From CAJXYS01 sp913063035 (lineage in GTDB: Bacteria; Pseudomonadota; Alphaproteobacteria; Rhodobacterales; Rhodobacteraceae): a stretch of DNA of 64,000 nt. Positions 21,421 to 30,167 of the stretch are shown piece after piece. The stretch is from NCBI RefSeq assembly GCF_050586465.1, contig NZ_JBOCEG010000008.1, forward strand, positions 62,001 to 126,000, read 5' to 3'. Below the pieces are notes generated by a model, which was not told the DNA's origin, did not search any database, and saw nothing but the letters and a program-made list of their open reading frames with translations. The position numbers and the translations under genes were made by a program. Position 1 is the first letter of the stretch, and each line of letters starts with the position of its first letter.

Positions 21421-21527
21421 GGCGCAAATTCGCCGGAGGGCGTCGCGCTTGGCGGTTGCACGCGCGCCGCTTTGGGCCTATCCGGCGCGCCAGCCCGGCC
21501 GCTGCCGGCCGACCGCACGGGGATGAC

Positions 21528-22658
21528 GTGGTAGACCATCTGATCCAGTTCGACGAGGGTCCGCTGGCCGGCGGCACGGTCTTCGCCGGCCCGGCGGAGG
21601 TGATCCGCGCCGATACGCCGGCCGAGGTGCCGGCGGCGCTGGAGGCGCTCGGGCGGGCGCGGGCCGCGGGGCGCTGGCTCGCCGGCTATGCGAGCTACGA
21701 GCTGGGCTACGTGTTCTCGTCCAAGCTGCAGGCGCTGATGCCGCGCTCGCGCGACGTGCCGCTCCTGCTTTTCGGGGCGTTCGCGGAGCCGCGGCCGGTG
21801 GCGGCGCCGGCCCCGGCCGCGCCCGCCGGCCTGACGGCGCCCGCGCCGCTCTGGCAGGCCGCGGATTACGGCGCGGCCTTCGCCCGGGTAAAGGACTATA
21901 TCGCCGCCGGCGACATCTACCAGGCGAACCTGACCTTTCCGATGTCGGCGCGGGCCACGGGGGCGGCGCGCGATCTCTATGCGCGCCTGGTGCAGCGCCA
22001 GCCCGTGCGCCACGGGGCGCTGGTCGATCTCGGCGGTCCGGTGATCCTGTCCCGCTCGCCCGAGCTGTTCTTCCGCACCGATGCCGAGGGCATGATCGAG
22101 ACCCGCCCGATGAAGGGCACGGTGCCCCGCGGCGCGACCCCCGAGGAAGATCGCGCGGGGCGCGACTGGCTGGCCGCGTCGGAAAAGAACCAGGCCGAGA
22201 ACCTGATGATCGTGGACCTGCTGCGCAACGATATCAGCCGCGTGGCCGAGATCGGCTCGGTTCGGGTGCCGGAACTGTTCCGGATCGAGAGCTACGCGAC
22301 GGTGCACCAGATGACCTCGCTGGTGCGGGCGCGGCTGCGGGCGGGCGTCGACCTGCCCGAGATCCTGCGCGCGCTCTTTCCCTGCGGATCGGTCACCGGG
22401 GCGCCGAAGATCCGCGCGATGCAGATCATCCGCGCGCTGGAGCCGGATCCGCGCGGCGTCTATTGCGGGGCGATCGGCTGGGCGGCGCCGGACGGGCGGA
22501 TGAGCTTCAACGTGGCGATCCGAACGCTGACGCTGTTTGACAGCGGCGCGGTGCGGCTCAATGTGGGGGGCGGGGTGGTGCATGACAGCACCGCCGAGGC
22601 CGAATACGAGGAAGCCCTTTGGAAAGCGCGTTTCGCGGCCCTTGCCCCGACGGGCTGA
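21528..22658 (+). CDS. pabB: Aminodeoxychorismate synthase component I
   Basis: The 376-residue enzyme aminates chorismate for p-aminobenzoate and folate synthesis. The C-terminal chorismate-binding signature is clear: IKA-region TRPMKGTVPRG near residue 189, NLMIVDLLRND near 226, and PCGSVTGAPKIRAMQII near 286-302. The N-terminal domain is short, typical of PabB over TrpE. The frame is open far upstream through the carB antisense; the GTG at 21528 (MVDHLIQFDEG) fits the family and is preceded by a weak GGGGA. It overlaps pabC by 40 bases. Confidence 0.93.
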   Translation: MVDHLIQFDEGPLAGGTVFAGPAEVIRADTPAEVPAALEALGRARAAGRWLAGYASYELGYVFSSKLQALMPRSRDVPLLLFGAFAEPRPVAAPAPAAPAGLTAPAPLWQAADYGAAFARVKDYIAAGDIYQANLTFPMSARATGAARDLYARLVQRQPVRHGALVDLGGPVILSRSPELFFRTDAEGMIETRPMKGTVPRGATPEEDRAGRDWLAASEKNQAENLMIVDLLRNDISRVAEIGSVRVPELFRIESYATVHQMTSLVRARLRAGVDLPEILRALFPCGSVTGAPKIRAMQIIRALEPDPRGVYCGAIGWAAPDGRMSFNVAIRTLTLFDSGAVRLNVGGGVVHDSTAEAEYEEALWKARFAALAPTG

Positions 22659-23254
22659 AGATCATCGAGACCTTCCGCGCCGAGGCGGGGGGCTTTGTCC
22701 GGCTGGAGCGTCACCTCGCGCGCATGGCCGCGACGGCGGCCCGGCTCGGCATCGCGTTCGACCGGGCCGGCGCCGAGGCCGCGCTGGCGGAGGTGCCGGG
22801 GACGGGCGCCTGGCGGGTGCGGCTGACACTGGATCGCGCCGGACGGTTCGGGATGACCCGCGCACCGCTCGGCCCCGCACCGGACCGCTGGGGGCTGGCG
22901 GTCTCCGGCGTGCGGCTCGATCCGGGGGATCCCTGGCTGTCGGTCAAGACGACCAATCGGGGTCTCTACGACGCGGCGCGGGCGGCGCTGCCCGCGGGGA
23001 TCGACGAGATGCTGTTCCTCAACACGCGCGGGGCGGTCTGCGAGGGGACGATCACCAATCTCTTTCTCGAGACGGAGGGCGGTCTGCTGACGCCGCCGCT
23101 GACGGACGGGCTTCTGCCCGGCGTGCTCCGGGCCGAGCTGATCGAGACCGGCGCGGCGCGCGAAACCTCCATGACACCTCTTGATCTGGAACGGGCCGGC
23201 GCGATCTATGTCGGGAATTCGCTGCGTGGCCTCATCAAGGCGGAGATGGCGTGA
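22619..23254 (+). CDS. pabC: Aminotransferase class IV, probable aminodeoxychorismate lyase
   Basis: The 211-residue PLP enzyme is of the branched-chain aminotransferase fold. VKTTNRGLYDAA contains the PLP-binding lysine region (near residue 110) and FLNTRGAVCEGTITNLF (near 133-149) is the class IV signature. It overlaps pabB by 40 bases and starts with TTG (22619), which together imply strict coupling. In this setting it most likely releases pyruvate from aminodeoxychorismate. It is shorter than E. coli PabC (about 270), as are many alphaproteobacterial copies. Confidence 0.85.
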   Translation: MESAFRGPCPDGLKIIETFRAEAGGFVRLERHLARMAATAARLGIAFDRAGAEAALAEVPGTGAWRVRLTLDRAGRFGMTRAPLGPAPDRWGLAVSGVRLDPGDPWLSVKTTNRGLYDAARAALPAGIDEMLFLNTRGAVCEGTITNLFLETEGGLLTPPLTDGLLPGVLRAELIETGAARETSMTPLDLERAGAIYVGNSLRGLIKAEMA

Positions 23255-23889
23255 CGAAACGGTTCCTCCAGGCAGAGTTCCTGGCCTTCTACATCCTGCT
23301 GCCGCTGCTGATCGCCGTGGCGCTTCCGCCGCGGCTGATGTTTCCGCTGCTCTTCGCGATGACGCTCGTGGGGGCGGTGCTGCTGCACCTGACGCCGGGC
23401 TTCCGCTGGCCGGACCTCGTCTATGGCTGGCAGCGGATCGACTGGCGGTTCGTGCTTGGCTTCACGGCGGTAACGGCGGGGGTGGCGGTGGTGCTGATCC
23501 TGCTGACCCGGCCCGGGGCGTTCCTGATTCTGCCCCGCCACAACCCCGAACTGATGCTCACCATCGCCGCGCTCTATCCCTTTCTCTCGGCCCTGCCGCA
23601 GGAGCTGATCTTCCGTCCGCTCTTCTTCCGGCGCTATGGCGGGCTTTTCCCGCCGCACTGGGGGGCGATCCTGGTCAATGCCTGCGTCTTCGCCTTCGCG
23701 CATCTGATGTACTGGAACCTGCCCGCCGTCATGCTGACCTTCGCCGGCGGCGTGGCCTTTGCCTGGGCCTACGAGAAGCAGCGCAATTTCCCCGCGGCCG
23801 TGGTGCTGCACAGCCTGGCCGGGATCATCGTCTTCGCCAGCGGGCTCGGGATCTTCTTTTACACGGGCATGGTCGAGCGCCCGTTCTGA
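23251..23889 (+). CDS. CPBP family membrane protease-like protein
   Basis: The 212-residue protein has about six membrane segments and the CPBP (Abi, CAAX protease-like) motifs: PQELIFRPLFFRR near residue 115 and FAHLMYWNLP near 150, then a conserved His in VVLHSLAG near 191. The first Glu of the EExxxR motif is Gln here, while the second Glu, Arg and both His remain. Starts with GTG overlapping the pabC stop. Family members process prenylated or bacteriocin-related peptides; nothing indicates the target here. It converges with cfa across 3 bases. Confidence 0.82.
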   Translation: MTKRFLQAEFLAFYILLPLLIAVALPPRLMFPLLFAMTLVGAVLLHLTPGFRWPDLVYGWQRIDWRFVLGFTAVTAGVAVVLILLTRPGAFLILPRHNPELMLTIAALYPFLSALPQELIFRPLFFRRYGGLFPPHWGAILVNACVFAFAHLMYWNLPAVMLTFAGGVAFAWAYEKQRNFPAAVVLHSLAGIIVFASGLGIFFYTGMVERPF

Positions 23890-23892
23890 CGG

Positions 23893-25164
23893 CTACTCGG
23901 CCGGCTCGCGCGACTCCGCCCGCGCCGGTGCCGGCGATTCCGCCGGCGCGGTCTCCGCCGGGCGGGCCGGGCGGTAGAGATAGTCACGCGTCAGCGGCAC
24001 CGCATCGCGCCGGCGGGCCAGCTGGAACTGGAAGACGCAATGGACCCCTTCGCGGAAGCTCAGTTCACTGGCCACCAGATAGAACCGCCACATGCGGCAG
24101 AAGCGCTCGTCATAGATCTCGCGCACGCGGTCGCAATTGGCCATGAAGCGATCATGCCAGTGCCGCACCGTTTCGGCGTAATGGAGGCGCAGCACCTCGA
24201 CATCCGCGATGATCAGGTCCTCTTTTTCCACCGCGGCCATCACCTCGGACATCGCGGGAATGTAGCCGCCCGGGAAGATATACTTGGCGATCCACGGACT
24301 GGTGGATGCCGGTGGCGTGAAGCGCCCGATCGTGTGTATCAGCGCGACCCCGTCCTCGCTGAGCTTCTCGCGCACGTGGCGGAAATACTCGCGGTAATGC
24401 GGCACGCCGACATGCTCGAACATGCCGACCGACACGATCCGGTCGAAGCGTTCGGTCACGTCGCGGTAATCCTGCAGCCGGAACTCGGCCCGGTCGGCGA
24501 GGCCCTCTGCCGCGGCGCGGGCCTGCGCGACCTGGTGCTGTTCGCGCGAAAGCGTCACGCCGGTGACGTCGGCGCCGAAGTCGCGGGCGAGCGTCAGCCC
24601 CATCCCGCCCCAGCCGCAGCCGATATCGAGAACCCTGTGGCCCGGCTCGATCAGGAGCTTGCGCGCGATATGCGCCTTTTTCGCGGCCTGCGCGTCCTCG
24701 AGCGTGGTCTCGGGGGTCGGGAAATAGGCGCAGGAGTATTGCCGGTCGGCGTCGAGAAAGAGCTCGTAGAGATCTCCGGACAGGTCGTAGTGATGGGCGA
24801 CGTTCTGCCGGGCCCGTGTCATGGGGTTGTATTGCTGGAAGAGGCGCAGCGCATCGCGGAGCCTGGCCGCGACATGGCGGAACCAGGGCCCCTGGACGGC
24901 CGTGGTATTGCGGGTCGCGACCGACAGGAACCCGTAGAGGTCGTCGTCCTCGATGGTCAGGCGGCCGTCCATATAGGCCTCGCCCACGGCCAGCTCGGGC
25001 CTGAGCGCGAGCCGGCGGAGCGTCTCGTCGTCATGGATCCGGATGCGGACGGGCGTCGCGTCCGGCTCGCCGTAGCGGTGCGTGTGTCCGTCCGGCGTTT
25101 CCACGACAAGCGCTCCATGGCGGATCAGGCTGGACAGAAGGGTGTCGAGCAGACGTGCCCACAT
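23893..25164 (-). CDS. Cyclopropane-fatty-acyl-phospholipid synthase family protein
   Basis: The 423-residue SAM-dependent enzyme has the CFA synthase body: HHYDLSGDLYELFLD near residue 125, YSCAYF near 143, the SAM loop VLDIGCGWGGMG near 177 and GVTLSREQ near 201. Such enzymes methylenate unsaturated acyl chains in membrane phospholipids. The last 30 residues are an Ala/Pro/Glu tail (PAPARAESREPAE) beyond the fold. RBS GGAGGACCTTGAG precedes the ATG. It is divergent from aspS over 254 bases. True cyclopropanation versus a related acyl methylation is not decided by sequence alone. Confidence 0.88.
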   Translation of the reverse strand: MWARLLDTLLSSLIRHGALVVETPDGHTHRYGEPDATPVRIRIHDDETLRRLALRPELAVGEAYMDGRLTIEDDDLYGFLSVATRNTTAVQGPWFRHVAARLRDALRLFQQYNPMTRARQNVAHHYDLSGDLYELFLDADRQYSCAYFPTPETTLEDAQAAKKAHIARKLLIEPGHRVLDIGCGWGGMGLTLARDFGADVTGVTLSREQHQVAQARAAAEGLADRAEFRLQDYRDVTERFDRIVSVGMFEHVGVPHYREYFRHVREKLSEDGVALIHTIGRFTPPASTSPWIAKYIFPGGYIPAMSEVMAAVEKEDLIIADVEVLRLHYAETVRHWHDRFMANCDRVREIYDERFCRMWRFYLVASELSFREGVHCVFQFQLARRRDAVPLTRDYLYRPARPAETAPAESPAPARAESREPAE

Positions 25165-25341
25165 CTCAAGGTCCTCCGCCCCCGGACGACGCCCGGAGGT
25201 TCGCCGCGTGACGGGGCGCGGTCTCCCGGTCCGCGCGCCCTTTCATGAAGGGGATAACCCCACTCGCCTGCGGCATTTTGTCGGGAAGACCCCCATCTGT
25301 CCAGTGTTCCGGGCCCGGGCGGCGGAGCGCCATCGCCTCCC

Positions 25342-25370
25342 TTGACAATGGCGGGGCAGTCGAGTGTATC
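25342..25370 (+). promoter_or_regulatory. Putative sigma-70 promoter of aspS
   Basis: A consensus TTGACA (25342-25347) is followed by 17 bases and TGTATC (25365-25370). Transcription would start near 25377, 42 bases before aspS. The presence of the promoter here argues against the in-frame upstream ATG at 25245 as the start of translation. Confidence 0.5.
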
Positions 25371-25418
25371 GGGCGCGACCGCAGCCGCGCGCCTGACACC
25401 AGCACAGGATATCAGCCC

Positions 25419-27197
25419 ATGCACGCCTATCGCAGCCATACCTGCGCCGATCTCGACACGTCCCATGTGGGGCAGACCGTCCGCCTGTCGGGCTGGGTCC
25501 ACCGGGTGCGCGACCACGGGGGCATCCTGTTCATCGACCTGCGCGACCATCACGGCGTGACCCAGGTCCTGGCCGACCCCGACAGCGCGGCCTTCGCCGA
25601 GGTCGAGAAGGTGCGCGCCGAGTGGGTGATCCGCATCGACGGCGAGGTGAAGGCCCGCGACCCCGAGCTGGTGAACCCCAAGATCCCGACCGGCGAGATC
25701 GAGGTTTTCATCCGCGAGATCGAGGTGCTGGGCGCGGCCGAGGAACTGCCGCTGCCGGTCTTCGGAGAGCTGGACTACCCCGAGGAAACGCGGCTCAAGT
25801 ACCGCTACCTGGACCTGCGCCGCGACAGCCTGCACCGGAACATCGTCCTGCGCAGCCAGGTGATCTCGTCGCTGCGCCGGCGGATGACCGACCAGGGCTT
25901 CATGGAATACCAGACGCCGATCCTGACGGCCTCGAGCCCCGAGGGCGCGCGCGACTTCCTGGTGCCGTCGCGGCTGCATCGGGGCAAGTTCTACGCGCTG
26001 CCGCAGGCGCCCCAGCAGTTCAAGCAGCTGATCATGGTGGCGGGGTTCGACAAGTATTTCCAGATCGCGCCCTGCTTCCGCGACGAGGACCCGCGCGCCG
26101 ACCGCAGCCCGGGCGAGTTCTACCAGCTCGACATGGAAATGAGCTTCGCCACGCAGGACGACGTCTTCGCCGTGATCGAGCCGGTGATGCGCGGCGTGTT
26201 CGAAGAGTTCGGAAACGGCCTGCCGGTCACGCCCTCTTTCCCGAAGATCCCCTATCGCGAGGCGATGCTGAAATACGGCTGCGACAAGCCCGACCTGCGC
26301 AACCCGATCGAGATGCAGGTCGTGAGCCCGCATTTCGAGCATTCGGGCTTCAAGATCTTCGCCGCCTTGCTGGAAACGCCGGGCCACGAGATCCGCGCCA
26401 TCCCCGCGCCGGGTGGCGGCAGCCGCGCCTTCTGCGACCGGATGAACGCCTTCGCGCAGAAGGAAGGGTTGCCCGGCATGGGCTACATCTTCTGGCGCGA
26501 GGACGGCGGCGAGACCGTCGGCGCCGGGCCCATCGCCAAGAATATCGGCCCCGAACGGACCGAGGCGATCCGCGCGCAACTGGGCCTGAAGGCCGGCGAC
26601 GCGGCCTTCTTCCTGGGCGGCCGGCCGGAAAGCTTCGAGGCCGTGGCGGCCAAGGCCCGCGACGAGATCGGCCGCGAGCTGGGGCTGACGGATTTCGACC
26701 GTTACGATTTCTGCTGGATCGTCGATTTCCCGATGTACGAACTCGACGAGGAAACCAACACGCTGGACTTCAGCCACAACCCCTTCTCGATGCCGCAGGG
26801 GGGGCTCGAGGCGCTGGAGAAGCAGGACCCGCTGGATATCCTGGGCTACCAGTACGACATCGTCTGCAACGGCGTGGAGCTGTCGTCGGGCGCGGTGCGG
26901 ATGCACACGCCCGATCTGATGTACAAGGCCTTCGAGATCGTCGGCTATGACCGGGACTACGTGGACCGGAACTTCGGCGGTATGGTCTCGGCCTTCCGCT
27001 ACGGTGCGCCGCCGCATGCCGGTATCGCGCCGGGCGTCGACCGCATGGTGATGCTGCTGGCCGGGGCCGAGAACATCCGCGAGGTCATCATGTTCCCGAT
27101 GAACCAGCGTGCCGAGGACCTGATGATGGGCGCGCCCGCCGAGCCTACCAACGAACAGCTCCGCGAACTGGGCCTGCGGATCATTACCGAGGACTGA
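25419..27197 (+). CDS. aspS: Aspartate--tRNA ligase
   Basis: The 592-residue class II synthetase charges tRNA-Asp. It has the N-terminal OB-fold (residues 1-110, [12 protein letters not shown]), motif 2 [10 protein letters not shown] near residue 220, a GAD insertion domain (about 300-430) and motif 3 [12 protein letters not shown] near 535. Length is typical of bacterial-type AspRS. Whether it is discriminating or also charges tRNA-Asn cannot be told from motifs alone. It follows its own promoter and precedes a nitroreductase gene. Confidence 0.97.
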   Translation: MHAYRSHTCADLDTSHVGQTVRLSGWVHRVRDHGGILFIDLRDHHGVTQVLADPDSAAFAEVEKVRAEWVIRIDGEVKARDPELVNPKIPTGEIEVFIREIEVLGAAEELPLPVFGELDYPEETRLKYRYLDLRRDSLHRNIVLRSQVISSLRRRMTDQGFMEYQTPILTASSPEGARDFLVPSRLHRGKFYALPQAPQQFKQLIMVAGFDKYFQIAPCFRDEDPRADRSPGEFYQLDMEMSFATQDDVFAVIEPVMRGVFEEFGNGLPVTPSFPKIPYREAMLKYGCDKPDLRNPIEMQVVSPHFEHSGFKIFAALLETPGHEIRAIPAPGGGSRAFCDRMNAFAQKEGLPGMGYIFWREDGGETVGAGPIAKNIGPERTEAIRAQLGLKAGDAAFFLGGRPESFEAVAAKARDEIGRELGLTDFDRYDFCWIVDFPMYELDEETNTLDFSHNPFSMPQGGLEALEKQDPLDILGYQYDIVCNGVELSSGAVRMHTPDLMYKAFEIVGYDRDYVDRNFGGMVSAFRYGAPPHAGIAPGVDRMVMLLAGAENIREVIMFPMNQRAEDLMMGAPAEPTNEQLRELGLRIITED

Positions 27198-27320
27198 GCC
27201 GGCGCCCGCGCGGCGCGACCCCCGCGCGTCGGCGCGCCCGGCGGGCCCGGCAGCAGACCCGCGCTTGACAGCGGGCGCCGCCGCGGCGAGATCAGACGCA
27301 GGACAAGGAGGTTGCCCGCG

Positions 27321-27899
27321 ATGCCCGCTCCCCGCCCCGAGGTGCTCGATTTCCTGGCCACGCGCCGCTCGCGGCCGGTGAAGTTCCTGGCCGAGCCGGC
27401 GCCGGAGCGCGCGGCGCTGCGGCCGCTGCTGGAACGGGCGCTGCGCGTGCCCGATCACGGCAAGCTCGAGCCCTGGCGGCTCTTGGTGCTGGAAAAGCCG
27501 GCGCTGGCGCGGCTGGCGCAACTGGCGGAGACCCGCGGCGCCGAACGCGGCGAGGATCCGGACCGGCTGGCCAAGCTGCGCGCGCAGTTCGCCGACCCGC
27601 CGCTCTGCGTGGCCGTGATCGCGTCGCCAAAACCGTCGGAGAAGATCCCCGAGGTCGAGCAGACGCTCTCGGCCGGGGCGGTCTGCCTGACGCTGGTGAA
27701 CGCGGCGCTGGCCGCGGGCTGGGGCGCGAGCTGGCTGACGGGCTGGACCGCCTATGATCGGCCCTTCCTCGAGCAGGGCCTCGGTCTCGCGCCCGGGGAA
27801 TGGGTGGCCGGTTTCGTCTATATCGGCACCGAACGCGCCGCCCCGCCCGAGCGTCCGCGCCCCGATCCTGACGCCGTGATCACCTGGGTGTCGGAATGA
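27321..27899 (+). CDS. Nitroreductase family protein (YdjA-like)
   Basis: The 192-residue flavoprotein has the single-domain nitroreductase fold with the FMN contact region FLATRRSRPVKF near the start, RVPDHGKLEPWRLLV near residue 45, and VNAALAAGWGASWLTGW near 127. It resembles the small E. coli YdjA type, which reduces nitro compounds with NAD(P)H. AAGGAGG stands 9 bases before ATG 27321, preferred over TTG 27312. A TTGACA hexamer at 27265 could be its -35. It overlaps the EI24 gene by four bases. Confidence 0.85.
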   Translation: MPAPRPEVLDFLATRRSRPVKFLAEPAPERAALRPLLERALRVPDHGKLEPWRLLVLEKPALARLAQLAETRGAERGEDPDRLAKLRAQFADPPLCVAVIASPKPSEKIPEVEQTLSAGAVCLTLVNAALAAGWGASWLTGWTAYDRPFLEQGLGLAPGEWVAGFVYIGTERAAPPERPRPDPDAVITWVSE

Positions 27900-28609
27900 T
27901 CTTCGGAGCGATCTCCAAGGCGCTGGCACAGGCGGGCGATCCGCGGTTCCGCGGCGTGCTGCTGCGCGCCGTCGGTCTGACGATGCTGCTGCTGGCGGCC
28001 TTTTACGTGGCCTTCGTCTGGCTGGTGGGCTGGCTCGTGCCCGACAGCCTGGCGCTGCCCTGGATCGGCGAGATCACCTTCGTCGACGACCTCGCCTCTG
28101 GCCTGGCGATCCTCGGGATGCTGGTGCTGTCCGTCTTCCTCATGGTGCCGGTCGCATCGGCCTTCACGGGCTTCTTCCTCGAGGAAATCGCCGACGCCGT
28201 CGAGGCGCGGCATTACCCGCAACTTGTCCCGGCCGACGATATCCCGTTCTGGGACGGCCTGCGGGATGCGGCGCGGTTCCTCTTGATCGTGATCCTCGCC
28301 AACCTGCTGGCGCTGATCGTCTACCTGCTCTCGACCGTTCTGGCCCCGGTCGTCTTCTGGCTGGTGAACGGCTACCTGCTCGGTGTGGAATACTTCCAGC
28401 TGGTCGCGATGCGCCGGATCGGGGAACGCGAGGCGCGCCGCCTGCGCCGGCGGCACATGCTGACGGTCTGGATCGCCGGCACGGTCATGGCGATCCCGCT
28501 GACCGTCCCGGTTCTGAACCTGGTGGTCCCGGTGATCGGCGTCGCGGCCTTCACCCATATCTACCACGCGCTTGCCATGCGCGGGGCGGGTCAGTCGCCG
28601 GCGCCGTAG
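27896..28609 (+). CDS. EI24 domain / CysZ-like membrane protein
   Basis: The 237-residue protein has four to five hydrophobic segments, about residues 20-48, 60-92, 125-160 and 190-225, consistent with the EI24/CysZ family. CysZ imports sulfate in enterobacteria, but many family members are uncharacterised and sequence here does not show transport of sulfate. The start overlaps the nitroreductase stop (ATGA). Its 3' end overlaps the convergent DUF1467 gene by 19 bases. Confidence 0.8.
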   Translation: MIFGAISKALAQAGDPRFRGVLLRAVGLTMLLLAAFYVAFVWLVGWLVPDSLALPWIGEITFVDDLASGLAILGMLVLSVFLMVPVASAFTGFFLEEIADAVEARHYPQLVPADDIPFWDGLRDAARFLLIVILANLLALIVYLLSTVLAPVVFWLVNGYLLGVEYFQLVAMRRIGEREARRLRRRHMLTVWIAGTVMAIPLTVPVLNLVVPVIGVAAFTHIYHALAMRGAGQSPAP

Positions 28610-28881
28610 TGCCCGTCGCCGTAGCGGTTGAAGATGTCGATGCTCTCGACCGTTATGACGCCCGAGATGATCACGGCGCAGATCGGCACCCAGAGCGCCA
28701 GGGAAATCCCCGTCACCCAGAGCAGCCGCTTCTTCATCTGCAGGTTCACCGGGGCCGAGGCGGGCGTGCCCGGCACGATCTCGCCGCTTTCCTCCTGGCT
28801 GGTGATCCGGAACTGGATCGCGAGGAACAGCACCATGAACCAGATGACGGCGTAGAGAACCAGCGCGCTGGTGATCTGCAT
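28591..28881 (-). CDS. DUF1467 family membrane protein
   Basis: The 96-residue protein has two predicted membrane segments (about 5-24 and 55-78) separated by a short loop, the layout of DUF1467, an alphaproteobacterial family of unknown role. It follows the mce gene after 3 bases, a pairing often seen in this group. The last 19 bases overlap the end of the EI24 gene on the other strand. Confidence 0.85.
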   Translation of the reverse strand: MQITSALVLYAVIWFMVLFLAIQFRITSQEESGEIVPGTPASAPVNLQMKKRLLWVTGISLALWVPICAVIISGVITVESIDIFNRYGDGHYGAGD

Positions 28882-28884
28882 CGC

Positions 28885-29289
28885 TCAGACCTCCTCGAGT
28901 TCGATGAGGGTGCCGTTGAAATCCTTGGGATGCAGGAACAGCACGGGCTTGCCATGCGCGCCGATCTTCGGCTCGCCGGTGCCCAGCACCCGCGCGCCCT
29001 GGGCGCCGAGCCGGTCGCGCGCGGCGATGATGTCGTCCACCTCGTAGCAGATGTGGTGGATGCCGCCGGCCGGGTTCTTCGCGAGGAAGCCGGCGATCGG
29101 GCTGTCGTCGCCCAGCGGGTAGAGCAGCTCGATCTTGGTGTTCGGCAGCTCGATGAAGACGACCGTGACGCCGTGGTCGGGTTCGTCCTGGGGGGCGCCC
29201 ACCCGTGCGCCGAGGGTGTCGCGGTACTGCGCGGCCGCGGCCTCGAGATCCGGCACGGCGATGGCAACGTGGTTCAGTCGGCCGATCAT
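28885..29289 (-). CDS. mce: Methylmalonyl-CoA epimerase
   Basis: The 134-residue VOC-fold enzyme interconverts (2R)- and (2S)-methylmalonyl-CoA, needed in propionyl-CoA use and in the ethylmalonyl-CoA pathway. LNHVAIAVPDL (start), GIHHICYEVDDI (middle) and VLFLHPKDFNGTLIELEE (end) contain the metal ligands His, His and Glu. ATG 29289 is preferred over 29316 because AAGGAGGAG lies just before it. DUF1467 follows in the same operon. Confidence 0.92.
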   Translation of the reverse strand: MIGRLNHVAIAVPDLEAAAAQYRDTLGARVGAPQDEPDHGVTVVFIELPNTKIELLYPLGDDSPIAGFLAKNPAGGIHHICYEVDDIIAARDRLGAQGARVLGTGEPKIGAHGKPVLFLHPKDFNGTLIELEEV

Positions 29290-29373
29290 GGGCTCCTCCT
29301 TGGTCCTCGCGATCACTTAAGCCGTGGCGGCAGGCGGGACAAGGCGAGGATTGGCCGCAGGCCTCCCCCGGCG

Positions 29374-29388
29374 TTAACGCACCGTTAG
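29374..29388 (+). promoter_or_regulatory. Near-consensus CtrA-type site
   Basis: TTAA, seven bases, TTAG matches the CtrA box TTAA-N7-TTAA at seven of eight fixed positions. It lies 50 bases before a receiver-domain gene. CtrA is the usual alphaproteobacterial cell-cycle or motility regulator. Single motif, not tested. Confidence 0.4.
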
Positions 29389-29438
29389 CCAGGGCTTCGC
29401 AGACTCGGTGCGACTCGCATCACGCAAGGAGACCGGGG

Positions 29439-30158
29439 ATGACGGAGATAGCCAAGGTGACGCTGGCCGGGCGGGCCCCTGCGGACAAGCCGCTTCTGGG
29501 CATGACGATCCTTGTGGTCGAGGACAGCCGCTGCGCCAGCGAGGCGCTGCGCCAGCTCTGCCAGGCGGGCGGGGCGCGGATGCGCCGGGCCGACACGCTG
29601 GCCGCGGCGCGGCGCCACCTGGCCACCTATCGCCCGGGCGCGGCGGTGATCGATCTCGGCCTGCCGGACGGCCCCGGGCTGGAGCTGATCGCCGAGATGG
29701 ACGCCGCGCGTCCGCGCGTGCCGGTGATTCTGGCGACCAGCGGTGACGACACGGCGCGCTACGCGGCCGAGGCCGCCGGCGCCGACGGGTTCCTGGAAAA
29801 ACCGGTTTCGGGGATCGCGATCTTCCAGCAGGCGCTGGTATCGCGGCTGCCGGCGGGGATGCGGCCGGCCGGGGTGCGGGCCCTGCCGGGCGGCAGCGTG
29901 GCGCCGGACCCGGCCGCCTACCGCGACGATCTGGACCTTGCGGCGGCCGGTCTCGCCGCCGGCGACCCGGGGGCGCTGCCCTATCTGCTGCAGTTCCTGC
30001 AATCGGCGGCCTGCGCGGCCGGGGACAAGGCCCTTCTGCGCGTGGCGCGGGCGGCGGCCGCGCGCATCGGGGGCGGCACCCTGCCCGATGGCGTCACCCG
30101 CAGCCTCTGTGCGGATCTCGCCGGGCGCATTCGGACCGAAAGCGCAATGATGCGCTGA
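29439..30158 (+). CDS. Receiver-domain protein with a helical C-terminal extension
   Basis: The 239-residue protein has a complete receiver domain (residues 22-140): acidic pair Glu28-Asp29, phosphoacceptor Asp72 in VIDLGLPDG, Thr100 and Lys121 in LEKP. Residues 155-239 are Ala-rich and helical with no DNA-binding motif I can recognise, so it may act by protein contact or as a phosphate sink. There is no sensor kinase next to it. RBS AAGGAG precedes ATG 29439. A CtrA-like box stands upstream. It ends 9 bases from convergent topA. Confidence 0.85.
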   Translation: MTEIAKVTLAGRAPADKPLLGMTILVVEDSRCASEALRQLCQAGGARMRRADTLAAARRHLATYRPGAAVIDLGLPDGPGLELIAEMDAARPRVPVILATSGDDTARYAAEAAGADGFLEKPVSGIAIFQQALVSRLPAGMRPAGVRALPGGSVAPDPAAYRDDLDLAAAGLAAGDPGALPYLLQFLQSAACAAGDKALLRVARAAAARIGGGTLPDGVTRSLCADLAGRIRTESAMMR

Positions 30159-30167
30159 GACCGCGTA

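Noticed and set aside
25245..25418. Upstream in-frame start extending aspS by 58 codons
   Set aside because: The extension crosses a consensus promoter and is unlike the AspRS N-terminus, which begins at 25419.
25125..27929. 934-codon open frame opposite aspS
   Set aside because: Antisense shadow; no domain and no RBS, whereas aspS has all class II motifs.
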